DNA of 64,000 nt from Synchiropus splendidus (lineage: Eukaryota > Chordata > Actinopteri > Syngnathiformes > Callionymidae): NCBI RefSeq assembly GCF_027744825.2, contig NC_071334.1:63586937-63650936 (forward strand), read 5' to 3'. Made by a program: the position numbers and the translations under genes. Of the stretch, positions 20,387-32,900 are shown piece after piece; within the stretch, counting starts at the first letter, position 1, and each line of letters opens with the position of its first letter. The notes under the pieces are model-generated. The model was not told the origin of the DNA. It ran no database searches and saw nothing but the letters and a program-made list of their open reading frames with translations.

Positions 20387-21699
20387 AACGGTCATTGATT
20401 TGGGGAAGTAAATGGAGACATCATCGGTTGATTCGTGGAAGTAGAAGACTGAAGCTAGTTACAGGAAACGCTTATAGACTCCTGCTGCACGGATAGACAG
20501 GTGACACTCGAGTGAGCAGAACCCTCTAGTGGTCGAGTCAAAGCTCAGAGTGTGAAAGTCGTAACAGTTTTCTCGTGGGAGGCAGGTACTGGGGCGAAAA
20601 GCTAGTTTTGAAAGACTTGGAGAGGCTTCAAATAGACAAATATATTCCAACTTTAACCCCAATTTTACAGTTACCACTGGCTTTTTACTCTTCTTTTTCA
20701 ACGGGAAAAACCCCTCTGTGACCTGGCTGTAATAAAAATCGTGTAGGAACGCATTTAAATTTTGAAACACTATATACATTGTTGTTGTGTTGGGGTGAAA
20801 ACAGGGTGAGCAGCTCTTAGGAGTTGAGTTTGACTCGGGCTGCAGCACTCTGGAGTCAAACCCAGTCACTGTTTAAATCCAGTCCTGGATGGAAATCACT
20901 GTTACTGCCCACGCGATCTTGTTGTTTTATTCAGACAAAGTGTGACATCAGTCTGCCTCAAAAATAATTCGAATAATTTTGCAACTTGCATTGTTCTCTT
21001 TTGCCTTTGTCTTTGCACTGAAGACAAACATGTTTTCTTCCTTCTTGAAGCACAAACATACGATCTTTCGACCCAACTTTAACTGACTTTCCCTCCCGGT
21101 GAGTAAACTTTCTATGGGTTGCTCACTCTTGCTTCATGCATTTCCATATGTGTGGGAAAGCGGTTTGTGGCAATACCTTTTTTGGTGTTTTCCTCATGAG
21201 ATTCTTTAATGAAGTTGCAAGTCGTCTTTTATTTTACGCAGCAAAACTGCAACAAATAGTCAGCTACAGCAACCACCATATGCTACTTTTTCATGTCGTA
21301 TGCAGATGGGCTCTCAAGGTTGCTCATGGGGAATAGACACACTGAAGTTGACTGTTGCAGTGACAACAATAAGGGATTGAGGAAAGTCAGTGAAAGTCTT
21401 AATGTCGGTTCAAGAATTTTATATAGGATATAGATATAGATATAGATATAGATATAGATATAGATATAGATATGGATATAGATATAGATAGATTTTTGTA
21501 GATTTTTTTTTGAGAATTTTATGTACCCCTAAACCAAGTTTCAACCTGATTAAAAGATCCCTTAAAATGTAAGATAGAACCATTGCTGACGATGAACAGT
21601 TGAAGAAAGGACTTCATTTCAATAATATACACAAGTTGACATGAGGTCTGTCACGCAGCCTCACTGTAAAAAATGTAGACAATGATTTTACAATGATTT
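20387..21699. other. Intergenic stretch downstream of arhgef7
   Basis: No gene recognised. A 136-residue minus frame (20,459-20,869) has no recognisable domain. Around 20,522-20,540 the minus strand reads CGACCACTAGAGGGTTC, another CTCF-like match. A hexamer repeat lies at 21,422-21,492. Confidence 0.5.
21422..21492. repeat. (ATAGAT)n hexanucleotide microsatellite
   Basis: About eleven units of TATAGA with a single G variant (TATGGA), then a GATA run. Confidence 0.9.
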
Positions 21700-22715
21700 T
21701 CATGGTACAATCATTTTCAGGAAGGAATATCACTGGGAGAAGCATAAACAGAGAGAGAGGATGTTTCTCCATGAAACCCACTAACTGGCTGCCAGACGCA
21801 ATTCAACTTTGAATTCTCTTTACATTTTTTGGTACCTCTTTCCAATAATTGTTGTATACTGAAAGAAATAACTGTTAAATAGAATAACAAGTTCGTAGTA
21901 GAGTTGTCCAGAAATACCATAATGGGTTTGGACAACTAATACCGTATGTTCTTTTCCCTATTAGTGAGACCAGTATAGGTGTCCTTCTGTCCAGCACTTT
22001 AGTTATTCCTTGCATTGATAACTCATAGTTTGAGTCAACAATATTTTGAATTCAGCGCATAATTTGTATCCCCAGATATGGTTTAAATTGAGTGGCTATT
22101 TCAGGAGGATGTTTGTTCGTGGTTTAGGAACATTATCTGTGATTTGGCTTGATTCAGTTTATAACCAGAGAACTTTCTAAAAGAACTGGTAAGCTCTAAT
22201 AAAGCAGCTATACTTATTTTAGGCTTCTTTGAGAAATACGATTATAACACCTACAAACGGTGATAAACAGTTTTCTTCTTGTCTAACAGATATGTCATGT
22301 TTTTATCAATGACGTGTGTTTTTATCATGTTTTTATATTAATGACTCCCTGTATAAATTATTTTCACCTACCAAGCGCTTAAGAATTTTAAATAAATAAC
22401 ACCATTCAAGTCGAAAGCTTTTTCAGCATCTAACCACAGCACTGCTGTATCCCGTGCTCCCACTTGCATAATGTTAACACGTCTTCTGACATCATGAAAA
22501 CCTAGTCTGCCTTGGACAAAGCCATTTTGGTCTTTGTTATAATAACTTTTGGTATTATTTTTTGAGTCTTTTGGGTAAAAATTTACAAAGAAACCCACAT
22601 TCAGGAGGCTGATTGGACATAGGTTTTCACACTTTGGTATCAGTGCTCCTGTCAGAGATGTTAGATCCTGATAATCCTTCTTTGATTGTCTCAGATATTT
22701 TGAATTGAACTCCAA
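21700..22715 (-). mobile_element. Fossil L1-like LINE ORF2 fragment
   Basis: Minus strand. The frame at 22,368-22,715 carries the L1 reverse transcriptase blocks CPISLLNVGFF, QNGFVQGRLGFHDVRRRVNIM and LWLDAEKAFD, in the correct order (RPISLLN...D, FxxGR, LxLDAEKAFDR). Further remains continue down to about 21,700, such as SGYKLN at about 22,140-22,180. Many stops and gaps show that it is inactive. Confidence 0.75.
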
Positions 22716-22863
22716 ACTCTATACTTTTTCATGAAATTGTCTAAAGTCTTTTTGAGATTGAAGTCTTGACACAGTTAAAACATGGTGCAACATGGACCGG
22801 ATGCTCTTTTTTTCTCAGAGAATATTCGGTGCTACAGTCACCGAGGAGGTCATTGACTTTAAG

Positions 22864-23750
22864 CAACGTTTTTCAGTTCAGCTGTGAGAAAGTGTCAGGT
22901 GTCCAGTGTGAAATCATCCAGTTTCACTTCATTTGTCCAGAGACCGAGGTGGACGACATGAGGACATTAAATCATGAACAATTAGAACTCATTGACGATC
23001 TACCAATGTGAGCAGGTGGTGGTGGAAATGGAGGAGATGGTCACATGAATTTGGTCCCATTCTTTCTGTACACTACAGATCTATGCTGATGCGTGACGGC
23101 TGAGCTGCTCACGATGCTCCTCTTGTCCTCAGCTAAGGAGTCAGTCAGATGTGGAAGTTCAGGTTGTTTTTAAACCTGATATGTCTCTAACTTGACCACA
23201 CACCTTCCCTACAGAACGATGGAGTGATCCTTGTCCGACCCGTGACACCAAAGACTGTCTGCACTTCCTTCAAAACGACACTCGCAGACTGTCAAAGTTT
23301 GTTCCGTTGTTTGAAAGTTGGCTAAAAACTAAATGCATAACAAAATAAATGTGGGCCAAAATGTGAAGGCAGAATGATCTGTTGTTATGGAGCAAGTTGA
23401 GGCAAAAAATGTTCTAGATTTGTCCAAACTACAATAATATCATCCAAAAAAGAAGTGATTAAATTGAAACAATTACAATAAATGAATAAATCTTGATATA
23501 TTTTTCCATATTGCCCATCCCTTTGTGGAGGCATTTTTAAACAGATACATTTTCTGTATTTTGTCCCTGCAAATAGCCAAAATAGCCGGGTGTCAATAGC
23601 TAAATATTTTCACAAATTTAATGGTATTTTCTACAGGACTTTCGACGAAACGCAGATGTGCTTTGGCCGTTAGGTTCCTTCGGTGGTTATGAGCCTCAGG
23701 ATTTTTTCAGTGAGCCAAGTGTGCCACAGTTGAAAGGCTGAAAAACACTG
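22864..23750 (+). mobile_element. CAGTG-type hAT MITE, copy 2
   Basis: The left end is degenerate (CAACGTTTTTCAG) and the right end CTGAAAAACACTG intact. Flanking 8-mers ACTTTAAG (22,856-22,863) and ACTTAAAG (23,751-23,758) match at seven of eight positions, a target duplication. The shared interior includes CATTTGTCCAGAGA and GATCTACCAATGTGAG. No ORF of note. Confidence 0.85.
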
Positions 23751-23758
23751 ACTTAAAG

Positions 23759-26300
23759 GACTGGACTGACCGACTGAGCGTTTCTATATGAACTGTTATC
23801 AATGCAATCAATAACCTCACATGGTGGAGTTGCCAAGTGGAGGTTCTGGCAGAACACCAGACGGCAGCATTGTTCCCATAACAACGCCGGGGAAGAGGAG
23901 AAAGGAGTCTTTGTGGAGTTATCCTTTCCCAAATTGACAAGGCCTTTTACAGCCTTTGATACAGAGCTGGCTGCCACCACACAATGGCGGGCACATAAAT
24001 TTGCAGATGTCTGGAAAGCTCAAATGTCAATGCCTTTCTCAACACCAGAGCTCGGCAAGAGAAATAATTGATTACTTTGCCTTTTGTCTTCAGCAAAAGT
24101 ATGTATCCAGGAGAGGAAAGCCAGCGGGCAGAAGGAAAGATGAAAGAGCATTTTAACTGACAAGCCGAACTATTCATCCAGTGTTTACTCCCTGGAATGG
24201 CAGGATCGTGCTCCAGGTTAGAGGTAGAGTTACAACACCACATTGGAATCAGATGCTTTTTGTACTGTCCTCTTTAATCGACTCGAATTCCTCAAGTCGA
24301 AAATAGCTATAATGTGAAGGTAGTCATTAACCAGGTCAGCATGTCCTAGACATGATGAAGTTAGTTTCTGTAATTCATTTCAAAATTCACTTCTTAGAGT
24401 CCCGGCCCTAAAAATAACACTCTTTCTGAAAGCGTCAGATATTGGCGGTCATCAAATGGACTTTTGGATCCAATGATGAGTCACCACAGGTGACCCGAGT
24501 GTCAACTTTTGGCGCTGCATCTTGACTCATCTGTGTCTCAATTGAACTGAATGTCTCCTCAGTGACTCTATTTCTTGAGGTTCAAAGAGGCTGGTAGAGG
24601 TCAGGATGAGCACAGACGGGTGACAATCATACACACTCATAGTTACTTTCCTTGTGATGTTACTCACCACGTACAGTGGGGAGAAGTTGTATTTATACAA
24701 TGCTGAAGTTTTCCCACAAAGCATGCAGAGGTCTGTACTTTTTATCTGCGAGGGCTCAGACAATGAGAGGAAGTGATGACAGGTATACAGGAAAAATCAC
24801 GCCAACAACATGTATTACAAAAACGGCAGAGTCAACATGGGATGCGGTCCAGGTCCAAAATGAATAACTGAGGAAGCACCATCAGAGCAAGCACAACCAA
24901 AGTCCAGGGAGCAGTCAGAAAGGTCGTGCATGAGTGGCGAAGAACGAAGAAACAAGAGAGCATAAATGAGAGTAAACTTCTCAGGTGCTTTGGCAAACCA
25001 GGAAGTAAAAATACAACATGGCGAAAATGTAAAAACCACGTTGAGGAAACATTCACGGTGCTGCATCAACCTCCAGCTTCTCCTTAAGGTGGAGGTTCAA
25101 TCACAGACAGAATTATAAAAGTGGTGGGATGGGCCTTGACATGATCGAAGGTACTCTTCAACTGTGAGTGACGCACTTCAAAACAAGAATCCTGAAAATC
25201 ACTATCTATTGACAGACCTCTACATGTGCTGTACAGTAAGTGGGACAACCTCAAAAATCAGCAGTGTATCAAATACTTGTTCAGTGATGCACCGATACTG
25301 GTATCGGCTATCGGTCTGATCCTGGCCTTGAGTACTGGTACTCATAGAATGGCTACCGATGCCATGAAACTGATACCACTTCACGGCAGTGCGCAGTTTT
25401 GGAGTGTCAGTTCTGGACAATTTTGTAAAAGTTTGTCTTTATATTACAGTCAAACTTGCGACCATCACCCATGTACAAGAAAAACATACTGAGGAATAAC
25501 AGACAATATATATATATATGGAAAAATAAAGACCCAAAGTAGACGCAAAGACTCAAAGTTGAGTGTAATGGTGTAATTGCTCAAGTACTCAAATGCAAGT
25601 ACTCCACTACACACACACACACATATAAATGCACCGCACCAGAATGGTCTTTGGCGTCATACGTGGCCATACATAGATTGAAAGTTTTTGGTCAGACAAC
25701 GCTAGTATAATGCATTGACCGTACACTACATGGATGTCTATACAATGTCTATGTATTAGTGTGTCCTCCGCTTCATCGCTGAATCTATGTTTGCAGTTGT
25801 TCTTGTTAGTTCTGCTGGTGAAAATGCACAGGAGCTCACTCACACACACGCTCCTGACAGGTCTTTTGTGATTGAAAAGACTGTGAGTCACAGGAGTCTC
25901 ATTGTTTTTGGCAATAGAACCAACAGGTGACTTTTCAGTGAAAGGTAGCGGCGTGCACGTACACACGCACCCACACACACACTGGCGCTCAATAGCTAGT
26001 GATCATTTATATGTGACTGGTATTGTTGCATTGTGTGGCTGCTCTTCTTCCTCTCTGTTTCCCTGCAAAGATTAATCTCCAGCCCCTGCAATTTTCCTCT
26101 CCAAGAGCAGAAAGGAGCCAAAGAAAGATGACAAAGAAATCCAAGACCCCTTCCTATTACCGGAACCCTGTTATTGTACAAAATGGCCAATAATTTTTTG
26201 TCATTGGTTTACTCCTAAAAGCCCGACTGACGTGAGGCTCTGAAAGGAAAGCAATAAAGAAGCCTTTTCAGAGGCGCTGAAAGAGCAGAAGAAGGAATGA
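23759..26300. other. Intergenic stretch, mixed old repeats
   Basis: No gene recognised. The part from about 25,281 (CAGTGATGCACCGATAC, then ATCGGCTATCGGTCTGATCC) is a fragment of a hAT-like fish repeat with GATAC/CCGAT pairs, fading out by about 25,600 and followed by a short (AT)n and CA-rich runs. The part 24,760-25,130 resembles an interspersed repeat without definable ends. Confidence 0.4.
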
Positions 26301-26384
26301 ATCCTTTGGGATGCTGCGACCATGGAGGCCTTTTTATTTTTCTTTGCTCCGGTAATCAAATGGAGCTGAAATGAAAATGGAGTT

Positions 26385-26470
26385 TTCTATGAAAATGGGG
26401 CCCTTTGTTGGCTTTGGAAGGCTGGTAATTCATAAACAATAAACCAGCTTCTTTTGTTTGGGTCAAAATA
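26385..26470. promoter_or_regulatory. Cluster of SOX/FOX-like sites upstream of a TATA box
   Basis: CCTTTGTTGGC, AAACAATAAACC and TTTTGTTTGGG lie within about 80 bp, 80-160 bp before the TATA box at 26,548. The cores match SOX (ACAAWG/ACAAT) and forkhead (TGTTTR) sites. Motif matches only. Confidence 0.3.
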
Positions 26471-26547
26471 TATTCTCGCTGCTTTGAAAGAGGTCGTGCG
26501 CGCGCACACGCAGCGAAGACCAAGCGTGGCGGTAGAGGAGGACAGAG

Positions 26548-26640
26548 TATAAAAGCCGGCACAAGCAGCAGACTTTCATTTATCCCCGTGCCGGAGCGAC
26601 AGCAGGATGCTTGTCAACTGCTGCCCAACTTCCTGCGTGG
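26548..26640 (+). promoter_or_regulatory. Candidate TATA promoter of an unknown transcript
   Basis: TATAAAAG at 26,548-26,555 is embedded in a GC-richer segment (GCGCGCACACGC before, GCCGGCAC after) and followed about 30 bp later by a possible start region. The first ATG, at 26,607, opens only 17 codons (MLVNCCPTSC...), so any product may be non-coding. No downstream gene is recognised. Confidence 0.35.
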
Positions 26641-26701
26641 ATTATCTCCAGGATATTTGACTCCATCTGATTGTCTTACTGGTTTGTAACGCTCTGCGAG
26701 T

Positions 26702-26733
26702 CCCACTGGATCTTCTGGGATCACAAGATGACA
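26702..26733. repeat. 32-bp direct repeat, unit 1
   Basis: CCCACTGGATCTTCTGGGAT and the following 12 bp match the segment at 26,985-27,016 at 27 of 32 positions. The two units lie 283 bp apart, both downstream of the candidate TATA promoter. Confidence 0.6.
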
Positions 26734-26984
26734 TATATCCGAAGCAGCGGAATGACAGGTCACTGAGGCTTTTCAACACCAAACATGAGGAGGACAGCGT
26801 GGATTTGTTTTTTTGTTTTTTGCATTTTAATGACAGCTTGTGACAACGGGCTGCGTGATTCTGGGAGAACATTCTGTTTACAGTGAAAAGTGCTGAGGTA
26901 AACAGCTTCACTGCCCTCAAACTTCTCTCTCATCCCTTCATGCAAAGTTTTCGCTGCGTCTGTTCAGCCATCGATGCACTAGGA

Positions 26985-27016
26985 CCCATTGGATCTTTAG
27001 GGATCACGAGATTACA
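26985..27016. repeat. 32-bp direct repeat, unit 2
   Basis: CCCATTGGATCTTTAGGGAT and the following 12 bp; see unit 1 at 26,702. Both end ..ATCAC.AGAT.ACA. The origin is unknown. Confidence 0.6.
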
Positions 27017-27765
27017 CAGACCAACTTAAACTTCCATGATGCACCAAGAGATAAACCAGCTTGTTTTCTTTGCTTCCACCTGCTCCTCCAAGTAAATGAG
27101 TGACTCACTAACTACAGATGTATTTGTAGGAAAAATTCTGTCTTCAGTCTGTCGCAGTTTAAGTTTCTGTGGTTGTGACTTTGTTGTTGCAGGCAGTGGC
27201 ACCATAACCCAGAGTCAATCTCACTCCATCAGAAGCCATTGGGGTCGACAATTCAGACTCTCAAGCAGATGGGTAGGTGCTATTCTAAGTATAGTGGTGT
27301 GTCACTCATTGTTATTGTTGTTACCTGTCTATCTATCTATCTATCTGTGAAAACGAAACATCAACATAACCATTTTGCTCCTTCAGATTAATGAGGAGGA
27401 TGTTGATCCGTTTTGTTTGTCTTGGTCTTACACTAGCCAGCATCACAGAAGGGACCTGAAGTTGAAGTGTCAGATAAAAAGGCAACTCATTTAAGCCTTC
27501 AGGGAGGCTTTGCTGTCCATTACGTGGAGTCACCAAGACTGACAGGCAGGTGGACAGTCTTGAATAGATCCCCAGTCTGTTACAGTTCATTAACAGACAG
27601 ACTGAGTAAGAAAGCCAGATAGCAGTAAGACCCTGCGAAAACCCAGAGTTACCTTCAGCAGGATGATTCATACATTGCTTTGCTCTATACCTCTGTGCTG
27701 TGCCAACACTAGCAGCAAGAATCTTTCTTCATTATTATCAAGAAGTTATGCAACTCTAGTTCATT

Positions 27766-28573
<808 letters not shown>

Positions 28574-28936
28574 GTATGGCAAACGTTTTTGACAAAACCT
28601 TTTTGTTGTTGTCCAATAGATGATATCTTAGTTCTGTAATATCAAACAACATCTGACAGGTAGGCTGTGGGTTGGTTTATAGCGGTTATTATAGTGTTAT
28701 ACAAGCACGACAAAAATGTTTTCTTTTCAAACTTTGACTTAGACAAACACAAATCACTGAAGCCATCAAGTGACTCTGTTACAGTAAGAAAATAATAACG
28801 TGTTTTTTATTGCGTTATTAAGGAAACAAACAAGTATATAATCATCATAATAGTCGGGATAAAAATAGCAACACGCAGTATTGTTTCTGCTTGACCCATG
28901 CAGTCGGTATTTTTGCTGTGTGCTGGTGAACATTGC

Positions 28937-28950
28937 CCACTAGATGGCAG
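28937..28950 (+). promoter_or_regulatory. CTCF-like motif
   Basis: CCACTAGATGGCAG matches the CTCF core (CCACNAGRKGGCAG). Same orientation as the site 358 bp downstream. Confidence 0.35.
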
Positions 28951-29294
28951 TATAATCGCACAACTGCTGAAGGCTGCTTTGACTGACCTGAACGTTTTTC
29001 ATATCGCTGACTTGTGACTATCAAACTTGGGTTTAGGATATTCCTGATAAATTGAGTCATGAAATGAAAATCTCATCTTTTAATGCCATTGTTCACTGAC
29101 GTGTGCCGGCACCTAGATCACTGGGACGTCCATTTTGGAAGCCATTTAATCCAACTCTGAGGGAGGGATCCAGACATGCGCCCAGTCTAACTCCCAATTA
29201 TCATTATTCTGTCTTTTCTGCCCAAAGACTGACCTTTGCATTTTTTAAAATGTATTATTAAATAACATTCTAGCACTGTTGTTGACGCTTTATA

Positions 29295-29308
29295 CCACTA
29301 GAGGGCGC
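29295..29308 (+). promoter_or_regulatory. CTCF-like motif
   Basis: CCACTAGAGGGCGC, a strong match to the CTCF core. It forms a same-direction pair with 28,937-28,950. Confidence 0.4.
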
Positions 29309-30843
29309 TTGCTCTCCATCGAAATCATCCAATGTTCACGCTTCAATACTTTTGTACATGGATTTTTTTAGTCACCATTTAGTTGCAAATGTTGTTCAAT
29401 ACTGACTTATTGTTATTGTCGAAGTGAATTTTATATATCTAAACGCTAGAGTATTTCCACGAAGACTCGGGAATGGAGACCCAAACACAGATGAATATTG
29501 AATCCGTTGAATAAACTGAGCCATTGAAAACGGTGACCATGACGGGTGCAGTAATATCACTATTTATTTATGATTTGTAGTTAGTGTTTATCATTAAAAT
29601 CAGTGGGAAAAATCCATACATATTGTTTGCCAGAAATGATTTTAAATTTTTTACACAGTTGCTAACATTGCTTTCTTGACTGACTTTACAATTCCATTAA
29701 TTGTATATACAGTAAAAACTTATTCAGCAGTGTCTTTGTTGTAACAGACAGTTACCCGTACAGTAGATGATCAGAGCTACAATTCATGTCGTGCGTTAAG
29801 TTCATTTCAATGTGTTCCACCTTCACAGCAGGCCCGACGTCTGTGCTTCACCTGAATTGTTTTTATTTACCTAGTGTTGCTCTGTCGGTCAGGTGTTGTG
29901 TTCCAAAATCACTTTGCTCTTGTCTTTGAAAATGTGCCCCAACAAGCGAACAAAAACTGTGGCAATGAATTCAGCTGACATCTGCGTGTTCCACCAACAC
30001 TGTTGCACTCAAATTGTCTTGATAAAAGCCTCAAACATAAGTGACACACAGCATTTCAAGCCATTTGGGGGGGAGAAAAAAAGGCGCAGAGCAGTAGGAC
30101 ACCGTCGTCTTCCTGCCGATTGAATTGCCTCAAAGTGCCAGGCTGCTATCAAACTGCGTTAATGTGATGGATATCCAGCATCCGGCATTCATCCGTCACG
30201 CTATAAACATGGGAGCTGACAAACACAGCCTGGTGAGAAGGCCTCCAGTGCCAAGCTCTGCCTCTAATGCACCAACAAACGTAGCCCAGGTTCAAGCGCG
30301 TTCATGTAAACACAAATTTGCATTTTCATCCAAACCGGATGGTGTGAGGGTGGTCGCCCTGCGAGGAGAAGATGGCTAGTTTTTTGTGTTTGTTTTTTAA
30401 TAAGAAATGATTCATGATGGATGGATTCATGATTCCAATGTTTCTCACGTGACCACAGTTTAATGAACAGTATCGATCATTAATATCATGACCTCGCACT
30501 GCGAACGCTTCATCAACCTCATAAATACATCATAAATACGGATTACTTCAGCATGAGGAGGGTTGACATGGTTTAACCGGTCAGTTGATAATGAGAGGCC
30601 TAATATTGGAATATGTGTTGTAGATCATAAGGGAGCACCATCAGTCTTCTTGCTGTGTGCAGTGCGGGAAGAAAAGAAAATCCTCACAGACGAGGAATTA
30701 AAAAATAGCACTGTGTTCCGTAGAACATGACAAGTATTGGAACTCCCACTAGAGTTGCCTCCTTCCCCTTGAAATAGGGAGATATTTGACGTGTAAATAA
30801 AGTTGGTGTTTCTTCCACTATACATGAGGCAGTCAGTGAAGTG

Positions 30844-30882
30844 AAGAGTAATGATGCATGTTATCCATGCATCATTACTCTT
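30844..30882. repeat. Perfect 17-bp inverted repeat with 5-nt loop
   Basis: AAGAGTAATGATGCATG (30,844-30,860), the loop TTATC, then the exact reverse complement CATGCATCATTACTCTT (30,866-30,882). RNA from either strand would fold into a fully paired 17-bp stem. No flanking T run suggests a pol III terminator. Confidence 0.9.
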
Positions 30883-32004
30883 TGAAAAAAAAGGTGTTTT
30901 TAATATGCATGTTGAGGGTTGTGCAATCTCTGCTGGCCATGGTTGAAGTATTGAATGGCAGATGAACTGGTGATATTAAAAAAAAGTCATATGTGAAGTA
31001 CATGAAAGGGTAAATAAAAATGACAACACCAACAAGATATATCCTTGCTTCATCATCACTCTTTCAAATGAGTCTTGCTGTCTCATTGGTTTATACAAAC
31101 TGTCACACACCCTGCCCCCAACCATACCCCCCCTCTCCTCACACAACAGCCCGCATTATACAAGGCCCTCAGCATTGCATTGATTTTAGAGGAGCTACGT
31201 TGTTTGCATTAACGCTGAAATGATCGTCCATTTTCTGCTGTTGAGCGGATATTAAGTGTTCATGCCAGTCCGAGGTCCATCGTGAATAGACTAGCAATCA
31301 TCCTGCTGATGTAACCCCGTACTCTCACATCTTCCACCAATTACTGTATCATTATTATCTTCTACGTATTTTTAATTGGAAATTACGAAAGAACGTTTTT
31401 CTTTCGCAATTCACAAATAAACCTTTCCTGAAACCCCAATTGAAGCGAAGTCTTTTATGTTTTAAGTTTGAAGAGTTATCTATAGTGGTTGCAAGAGGAA
31501 ACGTCCCCTCAACATGTACTGAAAGAACCTGTTCATTCATATCTGAGAAAAATTTGATAACAAATATGGTGCTACACAAAGCCATCTGCTTCACTGAGTC
31601 CTTCATGGTTGCCCATCATCATCATCAACATGCTTGCTTCTGCAGGTTTTTCAATTCAACTCACCACTTTATAAACAATATTAAGGCGCCTCTGTTTGCT
31701 TTCTAAAGCACAGACGGGCGCTTTAGATCATCGGCATTTGTGTGAGCCCTGACTGACCTAGCAACCCTCCTACCTGTTGCTAATGTGGTCGCACTCTCCA
31801 TTTTGTTAAACTTTGATGTGATCTAACTTTGAAATTCCAAATGTTTAAAAAAATTTTATTTTGATGCCAGGCTACAATATTTGTATGCGATTAAACACAT
31901 GTACAATAGAGCCTTTTACCTCTCCTGCAAAAACGACGTAGTGAAAGCGAGATGCTTTTCAGCTTTTTTGGTTCCTCACAACTTTTATAAGCTGATGCCA
32001 TAAG

Positions 32005-32900
32005 TAGGGATCCTCCGATCAGGATCCTTGCTGCCGATTGCCGATACCGATAAGCCAGAGTGCCGATCACATGGATTGACAGTGAATTTGTAATCAAAAT
32101 GATGAGACCTTCTGTGTCCATGATGTGAAAAATGAACTTTAAATCATTTTAATTCAGACACATTTTTATATACCTCTTCAAGGTGGCAAAAATAGAAAAA
32201 TCTTGCAGAATGCAGCAATTATTCTGTCATAAGCACAACTGAAAAACATTTAATTCGATGTGAGACGTCGCAGGTGAATCTCTTGAGACTCTGCTATGTC
32301 CGTGAAATATTTATATACTGTAGCGGGACTCTGAGAGAGAGACCACTGCATTTATGTATGTCTCCACTAGGGATGTTTTCAAAAGTTTCAGATTCAGGTG
32401 GCTAACTAACGCTGAACCCGACTGCAAAACGGCGACGAATCCGGTCGTTTCTGTTTCTGTCTCCACGTAAACGACACCTGAGAAAGGCTGGTTATCTAGC
32501 TTGGTGAAATTAATAATTATTTTTATTATCATTCCAAATGTCACGCTCTGACCCGCGGGGGTTGCTAAGCATCAGCTGCTCTAACAGCCTGCTGCTGAGG
32601 AGCCAGTGGTCTCACTTTCAATAGTCCAGAAAACTCTCTGGCTCTTTAAATGGTGTCTTTAATTTGAAAGTACAGTGCACAGTGCAGTTGCTGCAGGATG
32701 CAAACTTTACATGAGCTCAACAGCAGACATGCCGCTGCTTAGTGAGCAGTGAGTCGGGAGAAGCGGATGCATCACAACCAGCAGGGCTTCATCAGAGCGC
32801 CGGCTGTCACACCGGATCAGTTGTGATTGGCAGTGACAGGTAATGATCGCATTCACCGATCATGCTGAAATCAGCCGATCATGTTAGGTGACCGATGAAC
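32005..32900. mobile_element. hAT-like interspersed element with GCCGAT ends (decayed)
   Basis: The left part reads TAGGGATCCTCCGATCAGG then GCCGATTGCCGATACCGAT. The right part has CACCGATCATG, CAGCCGATCATG and GACCGATG in inverted sense. This arrangement is typical of fish hAT MITEs. The ends are degenerate and no target duplication could be read. Confidence 0.5.
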
